From a virus: 44,576 nt of DNA. Location of the stretch: IMG/VR virus record IMGVR_UViG_3300007263_000130, positions 16,909 through 61,484 of that record. One strand, written 5' to 3'. Below the pieces are notes generated by a model. The model did no database searches. It saw only the letters and a program-made list of their open reading frames with translations, and was not told the DNA's origin. Both the position numbers and the translations under genes were made by a program. The first letter of the stretch is position 1, and the number at the start of each line of letters is the position of its first letter. Of this stretch, positions 1-8,321 are shown one piece after another.

Positions 1-1349
1 GACTTTTTCTTGAATAATCTAAGTTTTGCTTGTTTTTGTGCTTTTCTGAGAAGTTGGTCTTTGTTTTTCATTCTCTTTTGAGTAATCTTTTTTCTCAATG
101 CAATTTTCTTTGCAAGTCTCTTCATTCTCATACCTGCTTTTCTTCTTCTAGATGCAGACCAAACCTCTAAAGTGAGTTGTCTTTGTAGTTCAGAATCGAA
201 TCTACCTTCTGCAATCTTATGATGTTTCTTTGCTTGATTCATTGCAGTTCCATGCATTATTTCATCTGCTTTGTCCTTACCATATTCTTTTTCAAAGTAA
301 TCTCTTTTCTTTTTAAGGTCTTTGTAAATCTTTTCTTTAGTCTTCATGACTTCTGGAGACACACCCTCAGATGAACAATGTGATGCATTTATCTTCTTAC
401 CATCTTTATCATACTTACCAGATTTTTTCTTTGCAATTGCAATTGCAGCTTGTTGTGCTCGATTTTCGTTTTGTTGACCTGTTTCAACATTCTTGAGTCT
501 GGTTAATCTGAGTCTATCTCTATCTTTTTCTGTATCGTGTTTTTTCTTAAGTTGTTCTCTTTCTCTACTTTGTTTAACTTTTAGTGCATCTGAAACTCTA
601 TCCTCTGAAAATACTCTTCTATCAAATTCTGCTGGATGTTCGTATTCAGCTGCAAGTGCAACATTTTTCATAGGTTTCATGGTCAATGCAGATTTCCATG
701 CAGTTGCCATTTTGTTTGTAGGGAAGGATTTTACAAAACTTTTTAATCTAGGAAACACTTTAGTTGTATTCTTTTCTAAATCTTTTGTGTCTCCATCGTT
801 ATCTATGATGAAGAAATTTGCTCTACCGAATGCATTCTGTAGTTTACCCATGTTTGCACGAACTACTTTATGATTGTCTTTTACGATTTTATCTGGAATA
901 CTTCTGTCTCTTGTTCTATTTCTATCTAATGCAGTTTCTAAAGAAGTATTTACGAATACCATTGCAGTTTCGTAACCAAGTTGTTCTAGTAGGACTTTTT
1001 GTTTTAAAACTTTTTTGACATCTCTTGCAGTAGAATCGATAACCAGACCTAACCTACCTTTGACATACATATCTTGTCGTTTTGCAGTGATAGATTTTGC
1101 ATGAACTCTAACTGCATCTCTTTTTTCTTCTTCATCTTCTGGCATCTTAAGTGAAAGACCTGCTTGTTTAAGTCCTTTCTCAAATGCCATATCTGAGTTT
1201 ACATCTCGTAAACCCATAGATGCAAATCCTAATTTTTTAGCTGCAAGGGATTTTCCAGAACCTGGCCCACCTGCCATAAAGACAGCTTTAAAAACGCCAG
1301 GGTCATTTATTCCCTCAAGTAACGATGCGTATGTCTCTTCCAATGTCAT
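1..1349 (-). CDS. P-loop kinase-like protein with basic C-terminal region (partial)
   Basis: The reading frame is open from an ATG at 1349 to the left edge (449 codons), so the C-terminus is missing. A Walker A motif GGPGSGKS lies at residues 27-34, followed by a nucleotide-kinase-like region of about 150 residues. The rest is highly charged, with helical Lys/Arg-rich stretches and a run such as RRRKAGMRMKRLAKK near the edge. The start overlaps the preceding NadM-like gene by 35 nt, so the two are probably co-translated. No strong Shine-Dalgarno is visible. It is probably an ATP-binding phage protein, perhaps virion-associated given its neighbours. The substrate cannot be told from the sequence. 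Confidence 0.75.
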   Translation of the reverse strand, partial: MTLEETYASLLEGINDPGVFKAVFMAGGPGSGKSLAAKKLGFASMGLRDVNSDMAFEKGLKQAGLSLKMPEDEEEKRDAVRVHAKSITAKRQDMYVKGRLGLVIDSTARDVKKVLKQKVLLEQLGYETAMVFVNTSLETALDRNRTRDRSIPDKIVKDNHKVVRANMGKLQNAFGRANFFIIDNDGDTKDLEKNTTKVFPRLKSFVKSFPTNKMATAWKSALTMKPMKNVALAAEYEHPAEFDRRVFSEDRVSDALKVKQSREREQLKKKHDTEKDRDRLRLTRLKNVETGQQNENRAQQAAIAIAKKKSGKYDKDGKKINASHCSSEGVSPEVMKTKEKIYKDLKKKRDYFEKEYGKDKADEIMHGTAMNQAKKHHKIAEGRFDSELQRQLTLEVWSASRRRKAGMRMKRLAKKIALRKKITQKRMKNKDQLLRKAQKQAKLRLFKKK

Positions 1350-1974
1350 TTCTTATGTACTCTGGTATATGATGGAACTCCTCTGAGAGTCCCATTCCCT
1401 TTCTTACTGCTTTATACAGTTGTTTTCCTTGTCTAAAAGTTCTTGGTAATGCAGAAGTAAATCCCTTCTCATCACCATCGAAAGCAATTGCTCTCATCTT
1501 AGATGCAGACATACCAGATATGTCATCTGCATCTGGGTCTCTTTCACCTGCTGATACCACTTGAATATCAGTAAAGTTGTAGAAACCATGTCTTCCTTTC
1601 ACATTGTTGTACTTTGCAAGTAAAGACTCAAACTCTCTTATTCTATCAGAACCAGCAACCATCTTAATTTCTCTATATCCTTGATTATATAAATCAACAA
1701 CCACATCAAACACTGTTCTAGAATTAGATGTAGAAACTATTACTTTTGCTGGTCTAAACAAGAGTTTCATAAACTTTGTTTTGGTTCTATAATCTAATGG
1801 ATTTTTCTTTGGGTCTTGACTATGACTTGTATAGATAAATCCATCGTTAGAACCTGCGACCTGTTTTACTTTCATTGCAAGTTTAAGGTGACCAGCAGTT
1901 GGTGGATTGAACCGACCAAATGCAAAGACTGCTGTCTTAGATTTCACCTCAACTATGTCTTTGAAAGATTTCAT
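1315..1974 (-). CDS. NadM-like / cytidylyltransferase-family nucleotidyltransferase
   Basis: This 219-residue protein has the nucleotidyltransferase signature GRFNPPTAGH (residues 20-29; the HxGH-type motif binds the nucleotide) and a C-terminal GMSASKMR that matches the (I/M)S(A/S)(S/T)xxR motif. The family joins a nucleotide to nicotinamide mononucleotide or a similar phosphate. Phage members are often linked to NAD synthesis. The N-terminus MKSFKDIVE resembles the T4 capsid-targeting sequence (MKTYQEFIAE), with a possible gp21-type cleavage after IVE. No Shine-Dalgarno is present; a late-type ATAAATA box sits 5 nt before the ATG. The exact substrate is not certain. Confidence 0.8.
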   Translation of the reverse strand: MKSFKDIVEVKSKTAVFAFGRFNPPTAGHLKLAMKVKQVAGSNDGFIYTSHSQDPKKNPLDYRTKTKFMKLLFRPAKVIVSTSNSRTVFDVVVDLYNQGYREIKMVAGSDRIREFESLLAKYNNVKGRHGFYNFTDIQVVSAGERDPDADDISGMSASKMRAIAFDGDEKGFTSALPRTFRQGKQLYKAVRKGMGLSEEFHHIPEYIRNDIGRDIRIVT

Positions 1975-1979
1975 ATAGG

Positions 1980-1986
1980 TATTTAT
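1980..1986 (-). promoter_or_regulatory. Late-type promoter box ATAAATA, leaderless placement
   Basis: ATAAATA lies 5 nt upstream of the ATG at 1974. With the T4 late rule (the box ends at -6), transcription would begin on the A of that ATG. No ribosome-binding site exists between box and start. Confidence 0.55.
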
Positions 1987-1991
1987 GTATT

Positions 1992-3131
1992 TTAAAACTT
2001 CTGTTGGTTATTTTTGATTGAATCAGTATCCCAGTCAACAATCTCACGACACCTTTCCCACCACTCTTTTAAGTCTTCATCTTCTTGTAATTCATCAATA
2101 ACCTGTTGTCTTAGAGTTGGTGTAATGTTTAAATGAGTCGTTTGATTTAGTTGCCCTGCATTTTTAGAAAATGCAACTGCAACTTCCATACCTATGAACT
2201 CTAATCTTTCTAATTCTTCAATAACACCACGAGTCTCTAACAAAGATTCAGTTGTTGGATTTAATCGACCATCATTATCTGCAATATAATCGATATCATG
2301 TTTGTAAGGGACAAGTTTATCATAAGTATCAAACATTGTTTTTCCATCCCACATTGGTCTAGATAATGCAAAAGTATGATTCATCTGTATACCATCCATT
2401 CCACCTAACAGTAGATGTTCTGGATGTGTAAAATACAACATTCGTTTTGCACTATTATAGTATTTTTCCCACCCTTCTTTTGTATGTGCAATAGCATCAT
2501 ATAACCAAGGGCATGTCATTCCATTGTCCATTTCAGTAATAAGACCAGATATGAATCTATCCATTGGGTTTCTAACTACTAGATATGATGTCCAATCATC
2601 AAAGAATGGTAATGTTTGTAATGGTGGAGTCATGTCAAATTCACGATTTTTCATCCAATCTGGTGCAAACTCACTTGCCCAATCCCATCTATTATATTCA
2701 CCAAAGAACTTTTTACATTCTTCTGAACCGATAGTCATAATCTCTGCTGTTTTAGAATGGAGATTATTTTCATCATGATGTGGAAGTTTAGATGTACATA
2801 CTATCTTACGAACATCCTGTTGATACATCTGGGTTACAAGTTCGTGATACTCATCTGGTTCTAACCATGATTTAGGGTTTCTATTACTATCTTCAATCCA
2901 AATCCAGTCATCATCATTTATTTCATTTTGTGCATGAAGGTAAAATCTAATTGAAGAATGACCAACCTTACGAGGGGTTGTAAGAATTACTTTTCTTTTC
3001 TTTGATATGAATGTGGGATGATTTCTTTCCCAACATGATTCCCCTTGAAACTGGGGATGAACTTCACCTATGTCTGTTAGGTTAACTGTATCTACATTGT
3101 TGTGTTCTGCAAACTTCTGCAACGAATCCAT
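1992..3131 (-). CDS. Sulfotransferase-like protein
   Basis: This is a 379-residue protein. Two features recall PAPS-dependent sulfotransferases: an N-terminal strand-loop VILTTPRKVGHSSIRF (about residues 48-63, in the place of the 5'-phosphosulfate loop) and YLVVRNPMDRFISG (about 183-196, the 3'-phosphate motif RxPxxRxxS). The start has a good Shine-Dalgarno (GGAGA, 8 nt upstream). It sits in the late cluster after the ligase-like gene. The acceptor is unknown: it may be a glycan, a lipid or a protein. The P-loop is degenerate, with KVGHSS where KxGxT/S is usual. The fold assignment is likely, the activity only inferred. Confidence 0.65.
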   Translation of the reverse strand: MDSLQKFAEHNNVDTVNLTDIGEVHPQFQGESCWERNHPTFISKKRKVILTTPRKVGHSSIRFYLHAQNEINDDDWIWIEDSNRNPKSWLEPDEYHELVTQMYQQDVRKIVCTSKLPHHDENNLHSKTAEIMTIGSEECKKFFGEYNRWDWASEFAPDWMKNREFDMTPPLQTLPFFDDWTSYLVVRNPMDRFISGLITEMDNGMTCPWLYDAIAHTKEGWEKYYNSAKRMLYFTHPEHLLLGGMDGIQMNHTFALSRPMWDGKTMFDTYDKLVPYKHDIDYIADNDGRLNPTTESLLETRGVIEELERLEFIGMEVAVAFSKNAGQLNQTTHLNITPTLRQQVIDELQEDEDLKEWWERCREIVDWDTDSIKNNQQKF

Positions 3132-3147
3132 AATATATCTCCATAAT

Positions 3148-4359
3148 TTATTTGTCCCAATCTTTTTGGACTGTAAAGTTATTTAGTGAGAACTCCATCC
3201 TGTCTACTAACTTTACTGCACCACCTAAGTTGTCATCAATTGCAACGAACCCTTCTGGTGCAACCACATCATAACCATTACCTTTTTTAACAAACATACT
3301 GGTTAATTGACTTGCTTGGTTTAACTTATATAGTATTTTAGTTTTACCATAATTTATAAGTGCTTGAAACTCTACCAACTTAACAAGGTCTGGTAAAGAC
3401 TTTCGTATTTCTGATAAAAACATATCTTTGTTTTTTGTTTTTGCCTCTTTACCTTTTACAGACTTTAACTTGTCTATTTCTTTTTGTAATCTTTCTTCTG
3501 CAAATTTAAAGTATCCATCTGCATGTTTCTTGTAGTTTAGTTTGAGTAAGTTGTCACCAGCTCTAACTCTACTGTTGTGATATGTTTTATAAGTTGCACC
3601 AGCAATCATACTATCTTGCATTTTAAGAAACTTATTAAGTTGAGGTGATGATATTGATTGAAAAACTTTTCCTGCTCTGGACATAAGTCTTCTCATTTCT
3701 GTTGTATCTTTAAAGTTGAATGTTGCAGTTCCAGAAACATCGTTGTATTCTGCATTATCCATCCAGACTTTGGATGACTTTTTAAGACCAGAAATATCTG
3801 CACCAAAAGATGCACTCATATCTGACAAAGATGACCCTTTATATGTTGTATGCCAAACTACTCCTACATTTGCTTTTCTCATAGTAGATGCAAGTTTAGA
3901 TGTAGAAGGTACTGCATAGGTGATTGTATTGGGGCCAAAGGTAAGATAGGATTCACCATTAATTTTTTTCTTTTCTAGGTCTCCTTTGGTAAACATCAAG
4001 TCTCCCTGTAGGATTCCTTTAATACCTAAATCTTTAAAGTTGTCTAGACATATATGAAACTTCTTTGCAAGGTCTCCAGAAAGTTTTTCATCTATCTCTG
4101 CATGAGTCGTGTAGTATTCTTGTTTCTTTGCAAAGATACCTTTCTTTGCAACCAGAAATTCACCTGTTTCTGGATGTTCACCTACAAATACTGCTGGAGC
4201 TCCATCCCATTTAACAGTGACATTCTTTACACCTTTACTACCAGATGATAGCATTTTAGTCAATGATAGTAGGAACAAAATAGATTGTCTTGCACCATCA
4301 ACTCCAGAGTTAAAGATTTCATCTTCGATATGTTCTAAATGTAAATTTGCTTTTGCCAT
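3148..4359 (-). CDS. Nucleotidyltransferase/ligase-superfamily-like protein (KWDG motif)
   Basis: The 403-residue protein carries KWDGAPAVF at residues 50-58. This matches motif I (KxDG) of the DNA/RNA ligase and capping-enzyme superfamily, where the lysine takes the nucleotide. Possible later motifs are ILQGDLMF (motif III-like) and VGVVWHTTYKG (motif IV-like). I recognise related proteins in T4-like marine phages, but their function is not established to my knowledge. Its ATG follows the stop of the PAP2 gene by one base, so translational coupling is likely. It may be an RNA or DNA ligase, or a protein that keeps only the fold. Confidence 0.6.
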   Translation of the reverse strand: MAKANLHLEHIEDEIFNSGVDGARQSILFLLSLTKMLSSGSKGVKNVTVKWDGAPAVFVGEHPETGEFLVAKKGIFAKKQEYYTTHAEIDEKLSGDLAKKFHICLDNFKDLGIKGILQGDLMFTKGDLEKKKINGESYLTFGPNTITYAVPSTSKLASTMRKANVGVVWHTTYKGSSLSDMSASFGADISGLKKSSKVWMDNAEYNDVSGTATFNFKDTTEMRRLMSRAGKVFQSISSPQLNKFLKMQDSMIAGATYKTYHNSRVRAGDNLLKLNYKKHADGYFKFAEERLQKEIDKLKSVKGKEAKTKNKDMFLSEIRKSLPDLVKLVEFQALINYGKTKILYKLNQASQLTSMFVKKGNGYDVVAPEGFVAIDDNLGGAVKLVDRMEFSLNNFTVQKDWDK

Positions 4360-4360
4360 A

Positions 4361-6571
4361 TTATTCTGTAAAGAGTTCTACACCACCTCTTAATCCTGCT
4401 GTAGTTACTTGAATACCAAAGAACTTCATCAACATACTTATCATCTTTTCACCTTGTTTTTTAATCCATTCAAATGCCATATTAAGTTTTTCTTTTATCC
4501 AGTTCCACATTTGTATAAACTTATCTCTAATTTTTTTGTCGATATTAGAAACACCTTTTTTAATTTTATCTAATAGTGCAAACTCATCTAGTTGTTCTAT
4601 TGTGTTTTCATGTAGTACTTTCCTACCTTGTTCATTCATAGTAAGTGCTTCATTCATGATACCACTAAATGTCATCATTTCTTCTTTTGCAAGTATCTTC
4701 TTAGTAAAGTTTAAAACTTTCTGAGGTGTTGCTTCAATATTACCACGAATTGACATATAAGGTGAACTACTTCCAGATGATTTGAATGATGCATAAAATT
4801 TATAAAGATTAGATAGTTTTTGAACATCACCCTCGTTAACTGTTTTTAAAGAATAGTTGTGAGTAATTTTACCCTTCTTATCATCAAACTCAACCATAGT
4901 ATCTGCACGAGATATTGATTTATCTCCAAACTTTATTTGTCCTGTTGCAGCTTCAAACACAAAGTGTTTTTTAAATGTAGGATTACTATTGAAAAGACTG
5001 ACCATTTGTTTTGTTAAGACTGCACCATTTTTTCTAACAGACTTTAATTCATCTTGGAATGGTTTTAATTTTTTCATTTGACTAGGACTTGCATTTTCCA
5101 AATCTTTTTCTAGGTCTGTAACTGTTCCTCTGTATCCAGAACCAGATAAATCTAAGGTACTTTTCTGCATAAAATCTACAATCTTTCTTGCATCATTAGG
5201 TGCATCTTTACCCATTGTCATTGATGCAGCGTTAAAGGTTGCAATACCTTCTTCTTTCTTTGCACTCATAACTTGAGAACCACCTACTTTTTTAAGTGAT
5301 ACTCTTTTCTTTCCAGACATGATATCTGTTTTTGGAGTTGCATTTTTACCACCCCATTTAGACCATTCTTTGGATATTGAACCACCACCTTTACCACTAC
5401 CTGTTTGTGTTAGATTTGGTAATCCATTCTTATCGAATGTGTCTGCAAGTTTCTCTGCTTGTTTTACCAATGAACCAGACCATAAACCTTTTGTTGATAC
5501 TCTTTCCCATTCATCTGGAGTTTCTTTTGATGGGTCTTTACCTTTTCTTGTTCTTTGTGCAACTGTAATCATTGCTTCCCAGTCTTCTCCAGATGGTGAT
5601 GGTTCTTTACCTATACTACCACTTCCGAATGATACTTTAACATTTGTATTATCTTTTACCCATTGTTTTGTTTCTGCATCTTTTAGTCTTACTTTGATAC
5701 CACCCTCATTACCACCAGCAAGAGGAACTACTTCTGTTTGTGATTTAACATATTTGAGTATCTTTTTTAGTTCATTTTTATCTAACTTGGTAGGAAAAGA
5801 ATCAATATCCTCTGGTGTTTCTAGTGGAATGTTAAATGCTTCCTCTGATAAAATTAGATTTTGGAATAATACACTTTCTTTCTTCTGACCTTTTTTATTT
5901 TTATAATGACTATACAATGCATTAGCAAGTTGATGACCGAACTCTGTATCAGATGGATAGTGAACACCACCTATTTGTCTAGACATTCCTATGTCTTCAC
6001 CTATCTTTTGAATATCTGCTTTATGTTGAAATGGTATTCTATCTGCAAGAAACAAACTTATAAATCTACCCTCTGTTGCATGTCCAGATGGATATGATGG
6101 TGTTTCTGCTGTCTTAAGTGTATGAACAGTAAAGTTAGTTTGGAACATGAACTGCAATGCATTTGCAAGTTTAGATGGTCTTGGTCTATTATAATGCACT
6201 TTAAGTTGTAGTACAATAGGTTGAATGTTGTTTTTTAATTCCTTAACTTCATCTAAAAGTTTTGTATCTAATCCATGTTTCTTGAAATAGTCTCGATATG
6301 GTTTCATAACTTTAGTATCAACCATATCCATAAATTCTAACTTCTTACCCTGTCTGTATTGTTCGTAAGATTGAAGTTGTTTTAATTCTCTTTTAGTTTG
6401 TTCTGATGAGTTTGGAAATGGTGTGTAATCTAACCATTGGGAAGATGGAAAATCCTCAAATACACCTCTGTCCGATTCAAGTTGATTCTTTCTTTTAGGT
6501 GACATTGGCATGTCATGACCGATTGCATCAAGAGTAGGATTTTCAATAATTTGTTCTTTAAATCGTTTCAT
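4361..6571 (-). CDS. PAP2-type phosphatase fused to a long C-terminal region, probable virion protein
   Basis: This is a 736-residue protein. Residues 120-215 hold all three PAP2 acid-phosphatase motifs: KVHYNRPRP (124-132), PSGH (161-164) and SRQIGGVHYPSD (197-208, with His204 and Asp208). The remaining ~500 residues have no domain I recognise; they include Gly/Ser-rich and Lys-rich segments and an amphipathic C-terminus rich in Trp and Met. The N-terminus MKRFKEQIIE looks like a T4 capsid-targeting sequence with a cleavable IIE. A late box precedes the ATG directly and a terminator lies just upstream, so it heads the late cluster. It may be packaged and ejected with DNA (inference). Confidence 0.7.
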   Translation of the reverse strand: MKRFKEQIIENPTLDAIGHDMPMSPKRKNQLESDRGVFEDFPSSQWLDYTPFPNSSEQTKRELKQLQSYEQYRQGKKLEFMDMVDTKVMKPYRDYFKKHGLDTKLLDEVKELKNNIQPIVLQLKVHYNRPRPSKLANALQFMFQTNFTVHTLKTAETPSYPSGHATEGRFISLFLADRIPFQHKADIQKIGEDIGMSRQIGGVHYPSDTEFGHQLANALYSHYKNKKGQKKESVLFQNLILSEEAFNIPLETPEDIDSFPTKLDKNELKKILKYVKSQTEVVPLAGGNEGGIKVRLKDAETKQWVKDNTNVKVSFGSGSIGKEPSPSGEDWEAMITVAQRTRKGKDPSKETPDEWERVSTKGLWSGSLVKQAEKLADTFDKNGLPNLTQTGSGKGGGSISKEWSKWGGKNATPKTDIMSGKKRVSLKKVGGSQVMSAKKEEGIATFNAASMTMGKDAPNDARKIVDFMQKSTLDLSGSGYRGTVTDLEKDLENASPSQMKKLKPFQDELKSVRKNGAVLTKQMVSLFNSNPTFKKHFVFEAATGQIKFGDKSISRADTMVEFDDKKGKITHNYSLKTVNEGDVQKLSNLYKFYASFKSSGSSSPYMSIRGNIEATPQKVLNFTKKILAKEEMMTFSGIMNEALTMNEQGRKVLHENTIEQLDEFALLDKIKKGVSNIDKKIRDKFIQMWNWIKEKLNMAFEWIKKQGEKMISMLMKFFGIQVTTAGLRGGVELFTE

Positions 6572-6576
6572 AATAC

Positions 6577-6583
6577 TATTTAT
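6577..6583 (-). promoter_or_regulatory. Late-type promoter box ATAAATA, leaderless placement
   Basis: ATAAATA lies 5 nt before the ATG at 6571, in the same arrangement as at 1974. The predicted +1 is the A of the start codon. No Shine-Dalgarno is present. It lies just after the terminator at 6588-6617. Confidence 0.6.
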
Positions 6584-6587
6584 GCAA

Positions 6588-6617
6588 ATAAAAAAGGGAA
6601 CAATGCATTGTTCCCTT
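6588..6617 (-). terminator. Rho-independent terminator
   Basis: On the minus strand a perfect 20-nt palindrome (6615-6596; arms GGGAACAAT and ATTGTTCCC) is followed by a run of six T and then ATTT. It ends the transcript coming from 6917 and insulates the late cluster that starts at 6571. Confidence 0.85.
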
Positions 6618-6719
6618 AGTGGTAATTTACTCTGTTAGTTATTTGTGAAATTTTTCCTAACTTTATCCGAGCGGAAGGACACCAATCGACTCTATCTTTT
6701 ACCCTACGATTTCACTGGG
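6618..6719 (-). other. Non-coding 3' region with possible RNA structure
   Basis: No reading frame is visible. The region is somewhat richer in G and C than its surroundings. GTGAAAT near 6710 can pair with ATTTCAC near 6650, and GTTAG with CTAAC around 6640-6660. It may be the structured 3' end of the transcript that stops at the adjacent terminator. Confidence 0.3.
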
Positions 6720-6917
6720 TTATTTTTTTAATCTATGTTGTTTGAGTACATTATCGTACTCTTCGATTTGATTCTGTAATTGAACCTGTCTGTCTTCTTG
6801 TATTTTAAGTTTTCTAAGATGAATGAGTTCCTTCTTCAAAGTAACTTTTCTTTGAAGTATATCAACTGTTGCATTGCCTGTTAAAGTACCAGACTTATTC
6901 CCATTATCATTAGACAT
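6720..6917 (-). CDS. Small coiled-coil protein of unknown function
   Basis: The 65-residue protein has a polar N-terminus (about 15 residues rich in Asn, Gly and Ser) followed by a charged helix of about 45 residues with leucines and isoleucines at heptad-like spacing. It has no catalytic motif and I do not recognise it. The start has a weak Shine-Dalgarno (GGAAT). It overlaps the end of the 51-codon frame at 6881-7036 and is the last gene before the terminator. Confidence 0.6.
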   Translation of the reverse strand: MSNDNGNKSGTLTGNATVDILQRKVTLKKELIHLRKLKIQEDRQVQLQNQIEEYDNVLKQHRLKK

Positions 6918-7036
6918 GTTATAATTCCAATTTTCAAAATATATCGATTTCTTTTAACTCTTTTCCGATATATCAGCCATGGTAAAGCATCTTCACCAAT
7001 TTTAGGATAATAATCCTTATTATAGTATTTATGCAT
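6881..7036 (-). CDS. Predicted small membrane protein, 51 residues
   Basis: The frame starts at ATG 7036, inside the last codons of the HAD nucleotidase gene, and ends 37 nt inside the next gene. It encodes a Tyr/Lys/Arg-rich N-terminal half (MHKYYNKDYYPKIGED...) and one hydrophobic segment at the C-terminus (ILKIGIITCLMIMGISLVL), typical of a single-pass membrane protein with a basic flank. It fills what would otherwise be a 110-nt gap in a tightly packed operon, which supports it. No strong Shine-Dalgarno is visible, so translation would depend on coupling. Confidence 0.45.
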   Translation of the reverse strand: MHKYYNKDYYPKIGEDALPWLIYRKRVKRNRYILKIGIITCLMIMGISLVL

Positions 7037-7562
7037 TTTCAACCTCTGATTCAATGACTTTCATACCATTTCTTAACATTTTTAATTCATTAATAGTGTC
7101 TCTTGCATTCTTGTGAAGGATACCAATTCCACCTTCTGACTCCCATGCATCGATATTGTCTTGTCTGTCATCTATCAAAACATTACCTTTCTTAGAGAAA
7201 ACCTTCTTCTGACTACCACTATGAGTGCATGTTACTACCACAAAAGGGTCAACATACTCCTTAATCCATTCGTTTTTATCCCAAACTACAAGTTGTCTGT
7301 TAACTGCACCTGCAGCTGTTAAGATTTCCCAGTTCACACCAGTATGTTTGATGTATCCAATCAACTCATGATAATCAACCATAGGTGGTAATTTTCTGAA
7401 ACATCTTTTATCTGTTAACTCTTTCTTTCTTTTGTCATACTCAGAATGACCATAGTTGTCATTTCCTAGAGGATGACCTATCATTTCACTGATACCTTTT
7501 TCAAAATCGACAAGGACTCCATCCATGTCAACAAAAATATTTTTTACTGCATTATTTTCCAT
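7029..7562 (-). CDS. HAD-family 5'(3')-deoxyribonucleotidase-like protein
   Basis: The 177-residue protein has HAD motif I DMDGVLVDF (residues 12-20: nucleophile Asp and general acid Asp), motif II region ILTAAG, and the motif III/IV region NVLIDDRQDNIDAW near residues 126-139. The size and the late IDDRxDNI motif match the 5'-nucleotidase/NT5C-like branch that removes phosphate from dNMPs. In a phage this would help balance nucleotide pools during replication. The ATG overlaps the upstream gene by 11 nt. Confidence 0.8.
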   Translation of the reverse strand: MENNAVKNIFVDMDGVLVDFEKGISEMIGHPLGNDNYGHSEYDKRKKELTDKRCFRKLPPMVDYHELIGYIKHTGVNWEILTAAGAVNRQLVVWDKNEWIKEYVDPFVVVTCTHSGSQKKVFSKKGNVLIDDRQDNIDAWESEGGIGILHKNARDTINELKMLRNGMKVIESEVENA

Positions 7563-7776
7563 TTTCTTCGAATTGTGCCTCCATCACCTTCCAATCCTCT
7601 GGAGTATATCCAGTTTGAATAAACTCCCTCTCATATACAGTGAGGTTAGGAAATATATCTTGAATCAACCTTGTTCTGTTGGGGTTGAAGAACTCATCGA
7701 TAAGTTCCTTAGTAGTATCTAAAACCATTGTTCCGACCTTACCTGTTAAGGGACTTGTTCTATGTAATTCAATCAT
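7552..7776 (-). CDS. Conserved-looking small phage protein, unknown function
   Basis: This is a 74-residue acidic, soluble protein (MIELHRTSPLTGKVGTMVLD...). Its start has a clear Shine-Dalgarno (GGAGAT). It is the first gene after promoter 7800-7829 and overlaps the nucleotidase gene by 11 nt. It has no motif I can assign. Confidence 0.7.
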   Translation of the reverse strand: MIELHRTSPLTGKVGTMVLDTTKELIDEFFNPNRTRLIQDIFPNLTVYEREFIQTGYTPEDWKVMEAQFEENGK

Positions 7777-7799
7777 TTATATCTCCAATTTATGTAACT

Positions 7800-7829
7800 A
7801 TTATACCAAAATAAGTACCTATGAGTCAA
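7800..7829 (-). promoter_or_regulatory. Sigma70-like promoter with GGTAC spacer element
   Basis: TTGACT (-35), 18-nt spacer containing CATAGGTAC, TATAAT (-10). The predicted start is about 7793, giving a short leader with GGAGAT before the ATG at 7776. Confidence 0.75.
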
Positions 7830-7830
7830 A

Positions 7831-8205
7831 CTATTTGAGATAGTCTGGCCCATAAATTCTCATTCCTTGAACAACATATCTTTGTTCTAAAATATTTCCT
7901 CTTGGTGCATTCAATGCTGGTGCAGACCATCCTGCAGCTTTTAAAACATCACCTTCTTTGAACTTTTTGTTCTTAAGATTAATGAATCCCCAAACAGACC
8001 TTTTTGGATAACTGTTTGAATTTGGGTCTTCAACACTTACAATCTTGATGTAAGAACGACCAACTTCAGCAGTATGATAACTTGCTTTTTCGTTATAATG
8101 TTTCCACTGTTTTTTGTATTCTTTATCAATGTCTTTACAGAGAGTTATCACTGCATTTTCTAGGTCTTCATTACCTAGAGGTTTATTTAAATATTTTGCT
8201 TCCAT
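7831..8205 (-). CDS. Hypothetical phage protein, 124 residues
   Basis: This soluble mixed alpha/beta protein has no recognised motif. The N-terminal half is charged; the second half holds aromatic and glycine residues (SVWGFINLKNKKF, GDVLKAAGWSAPALN). Its ATG shares one base with the stop of the 30-codon gene just upstream (TAATG), so it is translated by coupling from promoter 8322-8351. Confidence 0.65.
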   Translation of the reverse strand: MEAKYLNKPLGNEDLENAVITLCKDIDKEYKKQWKHYNEKASYHTAEVGRSYIKIVSVEDPNSNSYPKRSVWGFINLKNKKFKEGDVLKAAGWSAPALNAPRGNILEQRYVVQGMRIYGPDYLK

Positions 8206-8297
8206 TATAAACTCCCCAAAACTAATAATACTGCAATTGCAACCATTGGTTGAACAAAGTCTGCATCTAATAATCCATGTTTTTTAATAAATTTCAT
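8205..8297 (-). CDS. 30-residue membrane microprotein
   Basis: The frame is short, but it has a strong Shine-Dalgarno (AAGGAGTGAGA) right before ATG 8297, a promoter just upstream, and a TAATG junction with the next gene. The peptide has a basic start (MKFIKKHG) and a hydrophobic end (PMVAIAVLLVLGSL), so it could insert in the inner membrane. Its function is unknown. Confidence 0.65.
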   Translation of the reverse strand: MKFIKKHGLLDADFVQPMVAIAVLLVLGSL

Positions 8298-8321
8298 TCT
8301 CACTCCTTAATTTATACATAT

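Noticed and set aside
493-1018. Plus-strand frames of 126 and 66 codons over the left end
   Set aside because: They are antisense to the P-loop protein, which has a Walker A and an open frame across the whole stretch. Their Leu/Ser-rich composition is typical of shadows.
5319-5888. 189-codon plus-strand frame
   Set aside because: It lies opposite the PAP2 fusion gene and has no start signal or motif. The long openness reflects the low-complexity sense strand.
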